Below, piece after piece: positions 16,493 through 23,901 of a DNA stretch of 44,971 nt. Both the position numbers and the translations under genes were made by a program. How positions within the stretch are numbered: position 1 is the stretch's first letter; the number at the start of each line of letters is the position of its first letter. Origin of the DNA: Blautia sp. (GTDB lineage Bacteria; Bacillota; Clostridia; Lachnospirales; Lachnospiraceae); contig JAFVGK010000195.1 in NCBI GenBank assembly GCA_017475035.1, forward strand, positions 1-44,971. Reading direction: 5' to 3'. The notes below the pieces were generated by a model. That model saw nothing but the letters and a program-made list of their open reading frames with translations, did no database searches and was not told the DNA's origin.

Positions 16493-16540
16493 TATCTTCC
16501 GCCGCGGTATATGCTGTACAGCAATAAAACGTCAAAACGT

Positions 16541-16924
16541 TCAGACTGCTGTATGTGTAACCGCCTCATATTTCATCACTACATATCCCGCGTCCATGAC
16601 TGCCTTTCTCAAAATAGTCTCGTCAGGTATCCGTTTACAGTATACTTCAGCATTTTTGGTTTCAAAGGAGACCTTTGCCAAAGTATCTTCCAAAGCATTT
16701 AAAGCGTTCGCCACCCTTACGGCGCAGTTTCCGCAGGTCATACCCCCGATTTCCAGCTGAACCCGGTACGGGTAATGTGCTTTCTTCCGATCAGCAGCCC
16801 GAATGGATGCCACGCTTTCATGCTCCTGACAGCACCCTCCCCCTTTTCGAAGCTTTCTGATGGTCATTCCCACAGCCATACCAACGACAACCGCAAGCAC
16901 ACAAAATAATATGATATTAATCAC
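16541..16924 (-). CDS. Membrane-anchored heavy-metal-associated (HMA) domain protein
   Basis: A 127-residue protein. Residues 3-21 form one membrane helix, residues 31-32 are a Cys pair (GGGCCQEH), and residues about 54-120 are an HMA/copper-chaperone fold with the metal motif GMTCGNC (Cys64, Cys67). It should bind a soft metal ion at the membrane. The start is GTG at 16924, following AGGAG closely. It lies 12 nt after the FeoB-associated peptide and is the last gene of the feo operon. An HMA domain in an iron operon is less usual; it may handle copper or act on iron indirectly. Confidence 0.82.
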   Translation of the reverse strand: MINIILFCVLAVVVGMAVGMTIRKLRKGGGCCQEHESVASIRAADRKKAHYPYRVQLEIGGMTCGNCAVRVANALNALEDTLAKVSFETKNAEVYCKRIPDETILRKAVMDAGYVVMKYEAVTHTAV

Positions 16925-16936
16925 AGTCTCCTACAC

Positions 16937-17083
16937 TCACCTTTTTGAATATCCACATCCCATACAGCCGTCACAGCTTCCGGAACAGTTTTTTTTCCGT
17001 CGTTTCCTCCTGACAATATGTCTTACAGCCAAAACAAAAGCTGCGCCAATCAGAATCAAGAGCAAATAATCTATCGCCTTCAT
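16937..17083 (-). CDS. FeoB-associated Cys-rich membrane peptide
   Basis: A 48-residue peptide read directly from the sequence: start MKAIDYLLLILIGAAF, one membrane helix (residues 5-20), a basic stretch (RRKRRKK), then a Cys-rich tail CSGSCDGCMGCGY. This matches the FeoB-associated Cys-rich membrane protein family, which follows feoB in many Firmicutes and may help ferrous iron transport in place of FeoC. The start follows AGGGAAG. It lies 84 nt after feoB and 12 nt before the HMA gene, within the same operon. Confidence 0.85.
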   Translation of the reverse strand: MKAIDYLLLILIGAAFVLAVRHIVRRKRRKKNCSGSCDGCMGCGYSKR

Positions 17084-17167
17084 ATCTTCCCTGATATCTC
17101 TCGTCAATTATCTGTTTTTTATATAAACAGCTGCATCGACACAAGTCTGATTCTACATATAATAGTT

Positions 17168-19513
17168 TTATGCCAGACCAAACAGCAAGCCGACAGTATG
17201 AACCACAAAGGCCGCAATCCACGCCACAGTGCATTGCCAGATGACGACTCCGATCGCCCATTTCCGTCCCATTTCCCTCTTAATCGAAGCAACTGCGGCT
17301 ACGCACGGGGTATATAAAAGTGAGAATACCAGCAGGCATCCTGCGGTAAGGGTTGTCAGGACCGTGCCGACGCCTTCCGTCCCAAACAATACCCCAAGGA
17401 CGGAAACCATACTTTCCTTCGCCATAAAGCCGGAAATAAGGGAGGTCCCGATCCTCCAGTCGGCCAATCCCAAAGGACGCAGAATCGGAACCAGGATCCC
17501 CGCAATCGCGGCCAGCATGCTGCTGTGCGGATCTGTCACCCAATTTAAATGGAAGTCGAAGCTCTTCAAGACCCACACAACAATCGTAGCCACTAAAATT
17601 ACGGAAAAAGCCTTTTCCAGAAAATCCTTTGCTTTTTCCCATAAAAGCTGAAATACGCTTCTCGGGCTTGGCAGACGATAGTTCGGAAGCTCCATGACAA
17701 AGGGAACTGCCTCACCGGTAAACAGTATCTTCTTATACAAAAGAGCGGCTGAAATGCCAAGCACAATACCAAGAAAATATAAAGCAGTCGTCACCAGCCA
17801 TCCGATCTTCGGAAAAAAGGCCGCCGCAAAGAAGGAATAAATCGGCAGCTTCGCCGTGCAGCTCATGAACGGGGTAAGCAGAATCGTCATCCTACGGTCA
17901 CGGTCACTGGGCAAGGTGCGCGTGGACATGACAGCCGGCACGGTACAGCCGAACCCGATCAGCATCGGCACGATGCTGCGTCCGGAAAGACCGATCTTAC
18001 GCAGCAGCTTATCCATAAAAAACGCCACCCTGGCGATGTAGCCGCTATCCTCCAAAAGAGAGAGAAAGAAAAACATCGTAACGATAATGGGAAGAAAACT
18101 CAGGACACTGCCTACCCCTTCAAAAATACCTTCAATAATAAGACCATGTATTACGGTATTGATACCCGCATCCGTCAACGCCTGATTCACAAGGGTACTC
18201 AATACGGTTATCCCTTCTGCAAGCAGGTCCTGCATCCATTTTCCGATTACATTAAAAGTCAGAAAGAAGACCGTTCCCATAACGGCGATAAAAACCGGGA
18301 TCGCTGTATATTTCCCGGTCAGCACATTATCAATCTTCTGACTGCGAATATGCTCTTTACTCTCACGAGGCTTTCGTACGCAGGTTTCACAAACCTTCTC
18401 GATAAAAGCGAAGCGCATATCCGCCATCGCGGCGCTCTTATCCATCCCACGCTCATTTTCCATCTGCAGAACGATGTGATCCAGCAGCTCCTTTTCATTC
18501 TGATCCAGATTCAGCTGATTTAAAATCAGTTCGTCTCCTTCAATGATTTTACCAGCCGCAAACCGCACCGGCAAACCTGCTGTCTCGGCATGATCCTCTA
18601 TCAGATGAACCACTGCATGCAGACAACGGTGAACTGCCCCGCCATGGTCATTGGAATCACAGAAATCCTGTCTCGCAGGCTTCTCCTGATAATGCGCGAT
18701 ATGCATTGCATGCCGGACCAGCTCATCAATACCCTCGTTTTTAGCAGCTGAAATGGGGACTACCGGTACGCCAAGCATATCCTCCATCCTGTTGATATCA
18801 ACGGATCCTCCGTTTCCCCGCAGCTCGTCCATCATGTTCAGCGCTACGACTACAGGCATATTCATCTCCAGAAGCTGCATCGTCAGATACAGGTTTCTCT
18901 CAATATTCGTGGCGTCCACGATATTAATGACAGCCTTGGGTTTATTGTTCAGCACAAAATTACGGCTCACCAGCTCTTCACTGGAATACGGTGACATGGA
19001 ATAAATCCCCGGAAGGTCCGTGATGGAGGTATTCACCTGTCCCCGGATCGCCCCGTCTTTTCTGTCCACTGTAACTCCGGGAAAATTACCGACATGCTGG
19101 TTTGCGCCTGTCAGCTGGTTAAACAAAGTCGTTTTTCCGCTGTTCTGATTTCCTACCAGGGCAAAGGTCAAAAGTGTATCAGCCGGCAAAGGATCGCCGC
19201 TTCCCTTAGGATGATATTTTCCTTCTTCTCCCAGTCCGGGATGTGCAATCGGCTTTTTCCTGCCCTCTTTGCGGGTTTCAATCGTTTTATCGATCGGAGT
19301 CACTTCAATCTGCTGGGCATCCGCCAACCGCAGCGTCAGTTCATAGCCATGGATACGCAGCTCCATGGGATCTCCCAGCGGCGCTAGCTTGACCAGCGTC
19401 ACCTCCGCTCCGGGAATCACCCCCATATCCAGAAAATGCTGTCGAAGCGCACCTGTCCCTCCGACCGCATCAATCCTGGCTGACTCCCCGACGGATAAAT
19501 CTTTTATTGTCAT
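17168..19513 (-). CDS. feoB: Ferrous iron transporter, FeoA-FeoB fusion
   Basis: A 781-residue fusion. Residues 1-75 are a FeoA (SH3-like) domain (MTIKDLSVGE, DMGVIPGAEVTLVKLAPLGD). After a linker rich in Lys and Gly comes the FeoB G domain, with G1 GNQNSGKTT (121-129), G3 DLPG (166-169) and G4-type NMMDE, then the FeoB membrane core with Gate motifs and about ten helices (LPIIVTMFFFLSLLEDSGY, FGCTVPAVM, TPFMSCTAKLP). It imports Fe(II) with GTP-dependent control. FeoA is usually a separate small gene; fusion to FeoB is known in Clostridia. It is the first gene of a three-gene operon. Confidence 0.95.
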   Translation of the reverse strand: MTIKDLSVGESARIDAVGGTGALRQHFLDMGVIPGAEVTLVKLAPLGDPMELRIHGYELTLRLADAQQIEVTPIDKTIETRKEGRKKPIAHPGLGEEGKYHPKGSGDPLPADTLLTFALVGNQNSGKTTLFNQLTGANQHVGNFPGVTVDRKDGAIRGQVNTSITDLPGIYSMSPYSSEELVSRNFVLNNKPKAVINIVDATNIERNLYLTMQLLEMNMPVVVALNMMDELRGNGGSVDINRMEDMLGVPVVPISAAKNEGIDELVRHAMHIAHYQEKPARQDFCDSNDHGGAVHRCLHAVVHLIEDHAETAGLPVRFAAGKIIEGDELILNQLNLDQNEKELLDHIVLQMENERGMDKSAAMADMRFAFIEKVCETCVRKPRESKEHIRSQKIDNVLTGKYTAIPVFIAVMGTVFFLTFNVIGKWMQDLLAEGITVLSTLVNQALTDAGINTVIHGLIIEGIFEGVGSVLSFLPIIVTMFFFLSLLEDSGYIARVAFFMDKLLRKIGLSGRSIVPMLIGFGCTVPAVMSTRTLPSDRDRRMTILLTPFMSCTAKLPIYSFFAAAFFPKIGWLVTTALYFLGIVLGISAALLYKKILFTGEAVPFVMELPNYRLPSPRSVFQLLWEKAKDFLEKAFSVILVATIVVWVLKSFDFHLNWVTDPHSSMLAAIAGILVPILRPLGLADWRIGTSLISGFMAKESMVSVLGVLFGTEGVGTVLTTLTAGCLLVFSLLYTPCVAAVASIKREMGRKWAIGVVIWQCTVAWIAAFVVHTVGLLFGLA

Positions 19514-19562
19514 CTCACAGCCTCGTTTCTAAACGGAATCAAACATCGTTTCTTTAATAAAC

Positions 19563-19577
19563 AAATGGTATTCATTT
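19563..19577. promoter_or_regulatory. Possible operator upstream of feoB
   Basis: AAATG, five bases, CATTT: an inverted repeat about 50-65 bp before the feoB start, next to a TATAAT (minus strand) with a poor -35. It does not fit the classical Fur or DtxR consensus well, so this is only a candidate. Confidence 0.25.
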
Positions 19578-19656
19578 TTTCGCAGAAACATTATATATTA
19601 CTTTTGCCCAAATTTCCACCGGATTTGAAATAAGTCAGGCAGGCTTTTTCTCAGCT

Positions 19657-19699
19657 GGTTACAGTTCACGACTCAGCTGCAGGCGGCTGAACTGTAACC
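19657..19699. repeat. Inverted repeat C at the 3' end of the LysR gene
   Basis: GGTTACAGTTCA pairs perfectly with TGAACTGTAACC; inside, TCAGC pairs with GCTGA. It abuts the LysR stop codon (19700-19702). A related, less symmetrical sequence lies at 32229-32263. It may act as a terminator or be an interspersed repeat; there is no clear T-run. Confidence 0.7.
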
Positions 19700-20623
19700 T
19701 CAGCTGTTCGCAAACTGCGCGGCCAGATTGATAAAATCCCTTGCGTAGTCGGGAATAAAGGCTCCCTTTCTGTATGCGGCTACAAAGGGAAAGCCTGAAA
19801 CCGCCCCAATCAGACGATATGTGTCAAAGGAACAGATTTCTTTAAGGTACCGAAGCAGACTGCCGCTGATAAAAGCAACCCCGTATCCTTCCGCAGCCAG
19901 GGCAATTGCAGCCCTGATATTGCTGTGCTCCTGAATTTTCTTGGGACTTATGTTTTTTTCCTTTAGTTCGCGAAGTATATATTCCCCCTGGCGCTGGGTC
20001 GGCTTTTGCACCAGCAGCGTCTCATCCTTGATCCATTCCAGTTCTATACCCAACTCCCCATTCTCGCACAGGATTGCTCTTTCACGGATTGGATGTCCCA
20101 TCGGAAAGACAGCGTAAATCACATCTTCACGCAGCACTTCATACGCCAGATCCTCCAAAGGGCTGCAAAGAGCAAAAAAAGCCAGATCGATTTTTCCATG
20201 GAGCAATGCTTCATCCAGTTTAACACTGGATTCTTCAATAATCTGAAAGTCCACCTTCGGATATCTCTCACGAAATACCGGCAGAACGGCAGGAAGCAAA
20301 AGGCTGCAGCGTACAGAGGGCATCCCTACCTTCAAAACTCCCGCATTCATCTTCCTGATCTCTGCCATCTCGTTTTCCAGGCTTCTCTTTTGGGCAAGGA
20401 GCTGTTGAGCGTAAGAAAGGAAGCGCTCTCCCGCATACGTCAGTTTCAGCTCCCTGGTTCCCCTTTCAAACAAGGGTATCCCCCATTGCTCCTGAAGCCG
20501 CTGCATATACTTTGTCAGAGTCGGCTGACCCACATAAAGCTTTTGGGCGGCATGACTTAAATTCTTCTCCCTGGCAATCTCAACAAAATATTCCAGTTCC
20601 CTGAAATTCATTTCTTTAGACAT
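19700..20623 (-). CDS. LysR-family regulator, divergent from the flavinylated reductase
   Basis: A 307-residue LysR regulator. The N-terminal winged helix-turn-helix reads MNFRELEYFVEIAREKNLSH then AAQKLYVGQPTLTKYMQRLQ, with the rest a periplasmic-binding-like effector domain. The start at 20623 has GAGG 12 nt upstream; the Met four codons later is also possible. It is transcribed away from the secreted fumarate/urocanate reductase-type gene at 21103, the usual arrangement for a LysR protein controlling its neighbour, so the substrate of that reductase or a related acid is a likely effector. Confidence 0.88.
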   Translation of the reverse strand: MSKEMNFRELEYFVEIAREKNLSHAAQKLYVGQPTLTKYMQRLQEQWGIPLFERGTRELKLTYAGERFLSYAQQLLAQKRSLENEMAEIRKMNAGVLKVGMPSVRCSLLLPAVLPVFRERYPKVDFQIIEESSVKLDEALLHGKIDLAFFALCSPLEDLAYEVLREDVIYAVFPMGHPIRERAILCENGELGIELEWIKDETLLVQKPTQRQGEYILRELKEKNISPKKIQEHSNIRAAIALAAEGYGVAFISGSLLRYLKEICSFDTYRLIGAVSGFPFVAAYRKGAFIPDYARDFINLAAQFANS

Positions 20624-20646
20624 GATAAAAAATATCCTCTTAGAAG

Positions 20647-20792
20647 CTGTGCAAAAATAGCCCATACAGATGATACAGGATAAATTAGTCCGGGGAAGGC
20701 GGCGGAAGGAGACGCATCGGGCTGAGGCGACTGACAGCAGCGTAGCCTGGACGGATTCAGAAGTGCCGGTTATAAAGGTTATTTATGCACAG
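20647..20792. mobile_element. MITE-like 146-bp element
   Basis: Ends are inverted: CTGTGCAAAAATAGCC at the left and GGTTATTTATGCACAG at the right, complementary at 14 of 16 positions. The interior is GC-richer (GGCGGCGGAAGGAGACGC) and has no coding potential. It lies in the LysR/reductase divergent region, just upstream of the LysR ribosome binding site. No target-site duplication was established. Confidence 0.45.
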
Positions 20793-20922
20793 GGCCGGCC
20801 TTATCAGCTGACAGCAAACGAACTAATGACTGCATTCTAAACAGGAGCAGCCAAAATGATTATATCATGAAAGTATGGAATACAAAATATGCTCTTTATG
20901 AATTTTTAATCCATACACTTTT

Positions 20923-20952
20923 TTGCTAAAATATTCTGTGGCAGGATAATAT
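20923..20952 (+). promoter_or_regulatory. Possible promoter of the flavinylated reductase
   Basis: TTGCTA, 18 bp, TAATAT. It predicts a leader of about 145 nt. Confidence 0.45.
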
Positions 20953-20976
20953 CTTTCCAGATGCTGAAGCTTTGTC

Positions 20977-21053
20977 CGAAAGAGTACCTTCTTCCCCGCT
21001 GCACAAGCCCCTCTTGTGCCGCCAGCGAATAAGTGAAGCAGGCACCTCTTTCG
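20977..21053 (+). promoter_or_regulatory. Possible structured leader RNA upstream of the reductase gene
   Basis: Four nested pairings are visible: CGAAAGAG (20977) with CTCTTTCG (21046), CTTC (20991) with GAAG (21035), CGCT (20997) with AGCG (21024), and GCACAAG (21001) with CTTGTGC (21013). Together they form one extended, interrupted stem in the predicted leader. I do not recognise it as a known riboswitch. Confidence 0.4.
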
Positions 21054-21102
21054 CCAGAGCTTCCTGTTACCGGTTTTCACAGCACCTCAAAGGAGGAACA
21101 TA

Positions 21103-22863
21103 ATGAAAAGAAAGCTTTGCGCACTTACCCTTGCCGCCCTGTTTTCTGCCGCGTCTGTTTTCGGCTCAGCTGCTGTCTACGCGGATCCCGTTACCGCAAC
21201 AGGTGTCGGACAGGGTATTGACGGCGATGTTGTCGTCGAAGTAACCGCTGACGAGTCCACCATCTATGATGTGGTCGTAACCGAACAGAACGAAACGCCG
21301 GGTATCGGATCCGTCGCCGTTGAACAGCTTCCGGAAGAAATCGTAAACCAGAACAGCATCCTGGTCGAAGGCGTTTCCGGAGCTACCGTTACCAGTGACG
21401 CTATCAAAGCAGCAGTTAAGGAAGCTCTGACAGAAGCCGGCCTGGATCCTGCTGCGTTTGAAGTAGAAGTGGCAGCAGACGCCGCAGAGGAAAAGACCGA
21501 TGAAGAGCTTTCCTGTGACGTTGTCATCGTAGGCGCAGGCGGTGCCGGCCTGACAGCCGCAGCCCGTGCAACAGAAGACGGAGCTTCTGTCATCGTTGTA
21601 GAGAAAATGCCGATGGTCGGCGGCAACAGCCTGAAGGCTACCGGCGGTATGAATGCAGCCGGAACCGCTTTCCAGGAAGCGCTCGGCATTACCGACAGTG
21701 GTGTGCAGGAGTTTATCGAAGACACCATGAACGGCGGTCATCAGCTCAACAACATCGACCTTGTCACCACACTTTCCGAAAAGAGCTCTGAGGCAGTGGA
21801 CTGGCTTGCCTCCATCGGTGCCGAGCTTCCGAAGGTTGCGGCTACCGGCGGCACTGTCCATAAATATCTGCATGAGCCGGAAGACGGCAGCGCTGTAGGC
21901 AGCTTCCTCGTGGAAAAACTGAATGCTTACTGTGAACAGCTCGGTGTCAATGTTATGCTGAACACCACAGCTACCAGGATCCTTGTCGAAGATGAAGCTG
22001 TCTGCGGAGTCCTTGCAGAAGACAGCGGACACAACTATACCATCAAAGCGAAGGCTGTAGTTCTTGCGACAGGTGGTTTTGGCGCAAACTTTGATCTCAT
22101 GACCCAGTATGATCCTTCCCTTGCAAACGCTGTCACCACCAACCACAGCGGCGCAACCGGCGACGGTATCCTGATGGCTCAGGAAATCGGCGCTGATACC
22201 GTAGATATGGAGCAGATCCAGCTTCATCCTACCGTTTATCAGGAAACCGGCCTTCTCGTTTCCGAGAGCGTCCGCAGCATGGGCGGCATCCTTGTCAATG
22301 CTGAAGGCAAACGTTTCTGCAACGATATGAGCACCCGTGACGCAGTCTCCGCTGCTGAGCTGGAGCAGCCGGGCGCATATGCCTATATCATCTTTGATCA
22401 GCGTATCGTTGACGACCTGAAGTCCTGCCAGAAATATATCAACAGCGGGCTGACCGTACAGGCAGACACCTATGAAGATCTCGCAAAAGAGATGGGACTT
22501 GATGAGACTGCGGCAGCAAACTTCGTAGAATCCATGAACACCTGGAATGCAGCCGTCGCTGCAGGCGAAGACGCCGAATTCGGCAGAAACAACGGTATGG
22601 ACGGCGATCTTTCTACCGCTCCGTTCTATGCTATCAAGATCGCTCCCGGTATCCATCATACCATGGGCGGCGTGAAGATCGATACCGAAGCGGAAGTCAT
22701 CAATATCGACGGCAATCCGATCCCGGGACTTTATGCTGCAGGCGAGACCACCGGCGGCGTACATGGCGGCAACAGAATCGGCGGCAATGCAGTCTGTGAT
22801 TTCGTTGTTTTCGGACGGATCGCAGGAACGAACGCAGCCGCTTACGCAGCAGGTCAGGAATAA
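21103..22863 (+). CDS. Secreted FMN-binding, FAD-dependent reductase (fumarate/urocanate reductase type)
   Basis: A 586-residue exported flavoprotein. Residues 1-27 are a signal peptide (SAAVYA). Residues about 30-112 are an FMN-binding domain with the flavinylation motif EGVSGAT; Thr95 is the expected covalent FMN site used by ApbE. From residue 139 an FAD domain begins (DVVIVGAGGAGL). Fumarate-reductase active-site features are present: LHPT, SESVR, STRDAVSAA, HHTMGG and HGGNRIGGNA. Such enzymes accept electrons outside the membrane to reduce fumarate, urocanate or related unsaturated acids in anaerobic respiration; the substrate cannot be fixed from sequence. The start follows AGGAGG. No ApbE gene is in the window. 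Confidence 0.9.
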   Translation: MKRKLCALTLAALFSAASVFGSAAVYADPVTATGVGQGIDGDVVVEVTADESTIYDVVVTEQNETPGIGSVAVEQLPEEIVNQNSILVEGVSGATVTSDAIKAAVKEALTEAGLDPAAFEVEVAADAAEEKTDEELSCDVVIVGAGGAGLTAAARATEDGASVIVVEKMPMVGGNSLKATGGMNAAGTAFQEALGITDSGVQEFIEDTMNGGHQLNNIDLVTTLSEKSSEAVDWLASIGAELPKVAATGGTVHKYLHEPEDGSAVGSFLVEKLNAYCEQLGVNVMLNTTATRILVEDEAVCGVLAEDSGHNYTIKAKAVVLATGGFGANFDLMTQYDPSLANAVTTNHSGATGDGILMAQEIGADTVDMEQIQLHPTVYQETGLLVSESVRSMGGILVNAEGKRFCNDMSTRDAVSAAELEQPGAYAYIIFDQRIVDDLKSCQKYINSGLTVQADTYEDLAKEMGLDETAAANFVESMNTWNAAVAAGEDAEFGRNNGMDGDLSTAPFYAIKIAPGIHHTMGGVKIDTEAEVINIDGNPIPGLYAAGETTGGVHGGNRIGGNAVCDFVVFGRIAGTNAAAYAAGQE

Positions 22864-22937
22864 TACAGTTCCTGACCCGGCGCAGGTATGCGCGGAGTCG
22901 TAAACGAACTCCTCCCCTTCATATAAGGATGTAAAAA

Positions 22938-22988
22938 AAGATCCCTGTCATGAGTTTCGAAACATAAAAACTCATGAACAGGGATCTT
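22938..22988. terminator. Bidirectional terminator between the reductase gene and dtd
   Basis: AAGATCCCTGT pairs with ACAGGGATCTT, with an inner CATGAGTTT/AACTCATG stem; A-run and T-rich flanks serve both convergent genes. Confidence 0.75.
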
Positions 22989-22989
22989 A

Positions 22990-23424
22990 TTATCTGTCTA
23001 TCAGAATCGTCACGGGTCCGTCATTCACCGACTCTACCATCATTATTGCGCCAAACTCACCTGTTTCTACAACGAAGCCTCTCTTTCTGCACTCTTCAAT
23101 TACAAGCTCATATAGCGGGATCGCTGCTTCCGGTCTGGCAGCGTGGAAAAAGTCCGGCCTTCGGGAGCTGACATCCGCGTATAAGGTAAACTGGCTGACA
23201 ATCAGTATTTTTGCGCCGGCGTCTTTCGGATTGATATTCATCTTGCCGGCGTCATCGTCAAAGATGCGAAGTCCGCAGATCCTGTCGGCCATCCATTTTG
23301 CTTTCTCCGGAGTATCCTCCTTATGAACCCCCAGAAGAACCAGAAGGCCCTTGTCGATCTTTCCTACTGTATTGCCCTCAATCAGGACAGACGCGCTCTT
23401 CACTCTGGTAACAACCGCTCTCAT
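22990..23424 (-). CDS. dtd: D-aminoacyl-tRNA deacylase
   Basis: A 144-residue protein, full length for the family. It starts MRAVVTRVKSASV and contains the diagnostic SQFTLYAD motif and the C-terminal GEFGAIMMVESVNDGPVT, which carries the Gly-cisPro-like active-site loop region. It hydrolyses D-amino acids (and glycine mischarged on tRNA-Ala) from tRNA, preventing their use in translation. It follows a 57-residue membrane protein by 11 nt, in one unit with the promoter at 23684. Confidence 0.95.
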   Translation of the reverse strand: MRAVVTRVKSASVLIEGNTVGKIDKGLLVLLGVHKEDTPEKAKWMADRICGLRIFDDDAGKMNINPKDAGAKILIVSQFTLYADVSSRRPDFFHAARPEAAIPLYELVIEECRKRGFVVETGEFGAIMMVESVNDGPVTILIDR

Positions 23425-23435
23425 GGGATCCCTCG

Positions 23436-23609
23436 TCAGTCTTTCTTAAGAGACAGCAACACGTCTGCAAGAAAATCCAGAAAAATGATGATAAACACTA
23501 CGCCCCAGAATTTATGTCCGCCCAGAAACAGTCTGCATGTGCAATAACCGACCAATACCGTCAGAATAATCGCGACGATCGGTGAAATACCGTTTGCGCT
23601 GCCTTTCAT
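23436..23609 (-). CDS. Small two-helix membrane protein, unknown function
   Basis: A 57-residue protein read directly from the sequence. It starts MKGSANGISPIVAIILTVLV, has a first membrane helix at about residues 10-28 and a second at about 35-53 (FWGVVFIIIFLDFLADVLL), and ends in LKKD. The ribosome binding site GGAGGAG lies 8 nt before the start and a consensus promoter lies upstream, so it is very likely expressed. It precedes dtd by 11 nt. I do not recognise the family. Confidence 0.7.
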   Translation of the reverse strand: MKGSANGISPIVAIILTVLVGYCTCRLFLGGHKFWGVVFIIIFLDFLADVLLSLKKD

Positions 23610-23683
23610 CGTTTTCGCTCCTCCTTTTTTAAAAGAATAACAAAAATGTCTTGAAACAGGTTCTTTTTTATATGCATATTTAC

Positions 23684-23712
23684 AGTATAGCGAAGAGATT
23701 TTGACTTGTCAA
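23684..23712 (-). promoter_or_regulatory. Sigma-A promoter of the small membrane protein-dtd unit
   Basis: On the minus strand TTGACA, 17 bp, TATACT: near consensus. Confidence 0.8.
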
Positions 23713-23776
23713 TACAAAACAGATTGGGCGTCAAGACTGACGTGACAAAGAATTAAGAAATGTATAACTGGTTCAT

Positions 23777-23826
23777 AAAAAGCCTGTTCCAACGTCAGCT
23801 GAGACTGTTGTGGGAACAGGCTTTTA
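23777..23826 (-). terminator. Terminator after the dicarboxylate symporter gene
   Basis: AAAAGCCTGTTCC pairs with GGAACAGGCTTTT around a 23-nt loop. It lies about 75 nt past the stop at 23902. Confidence 0.7.
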
Positions 23827-23901
23827 TAACTTCATCGTTTTACGAACGATTTCTATGATTCCATCGGCAGAAGATGGATTCTATGGCTCCAGGGGATTGC
23901 T

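Noticed and set aside
21166-22764. A 532-codon open frame on the minus strand opposite the secreted reductase
   Set aside because: It is fully antisense to a gene with clear signal peptide and flavin motifs; its protein is Cys- and His-rich without any family motif, as expected from the codon pattern of the real gene.
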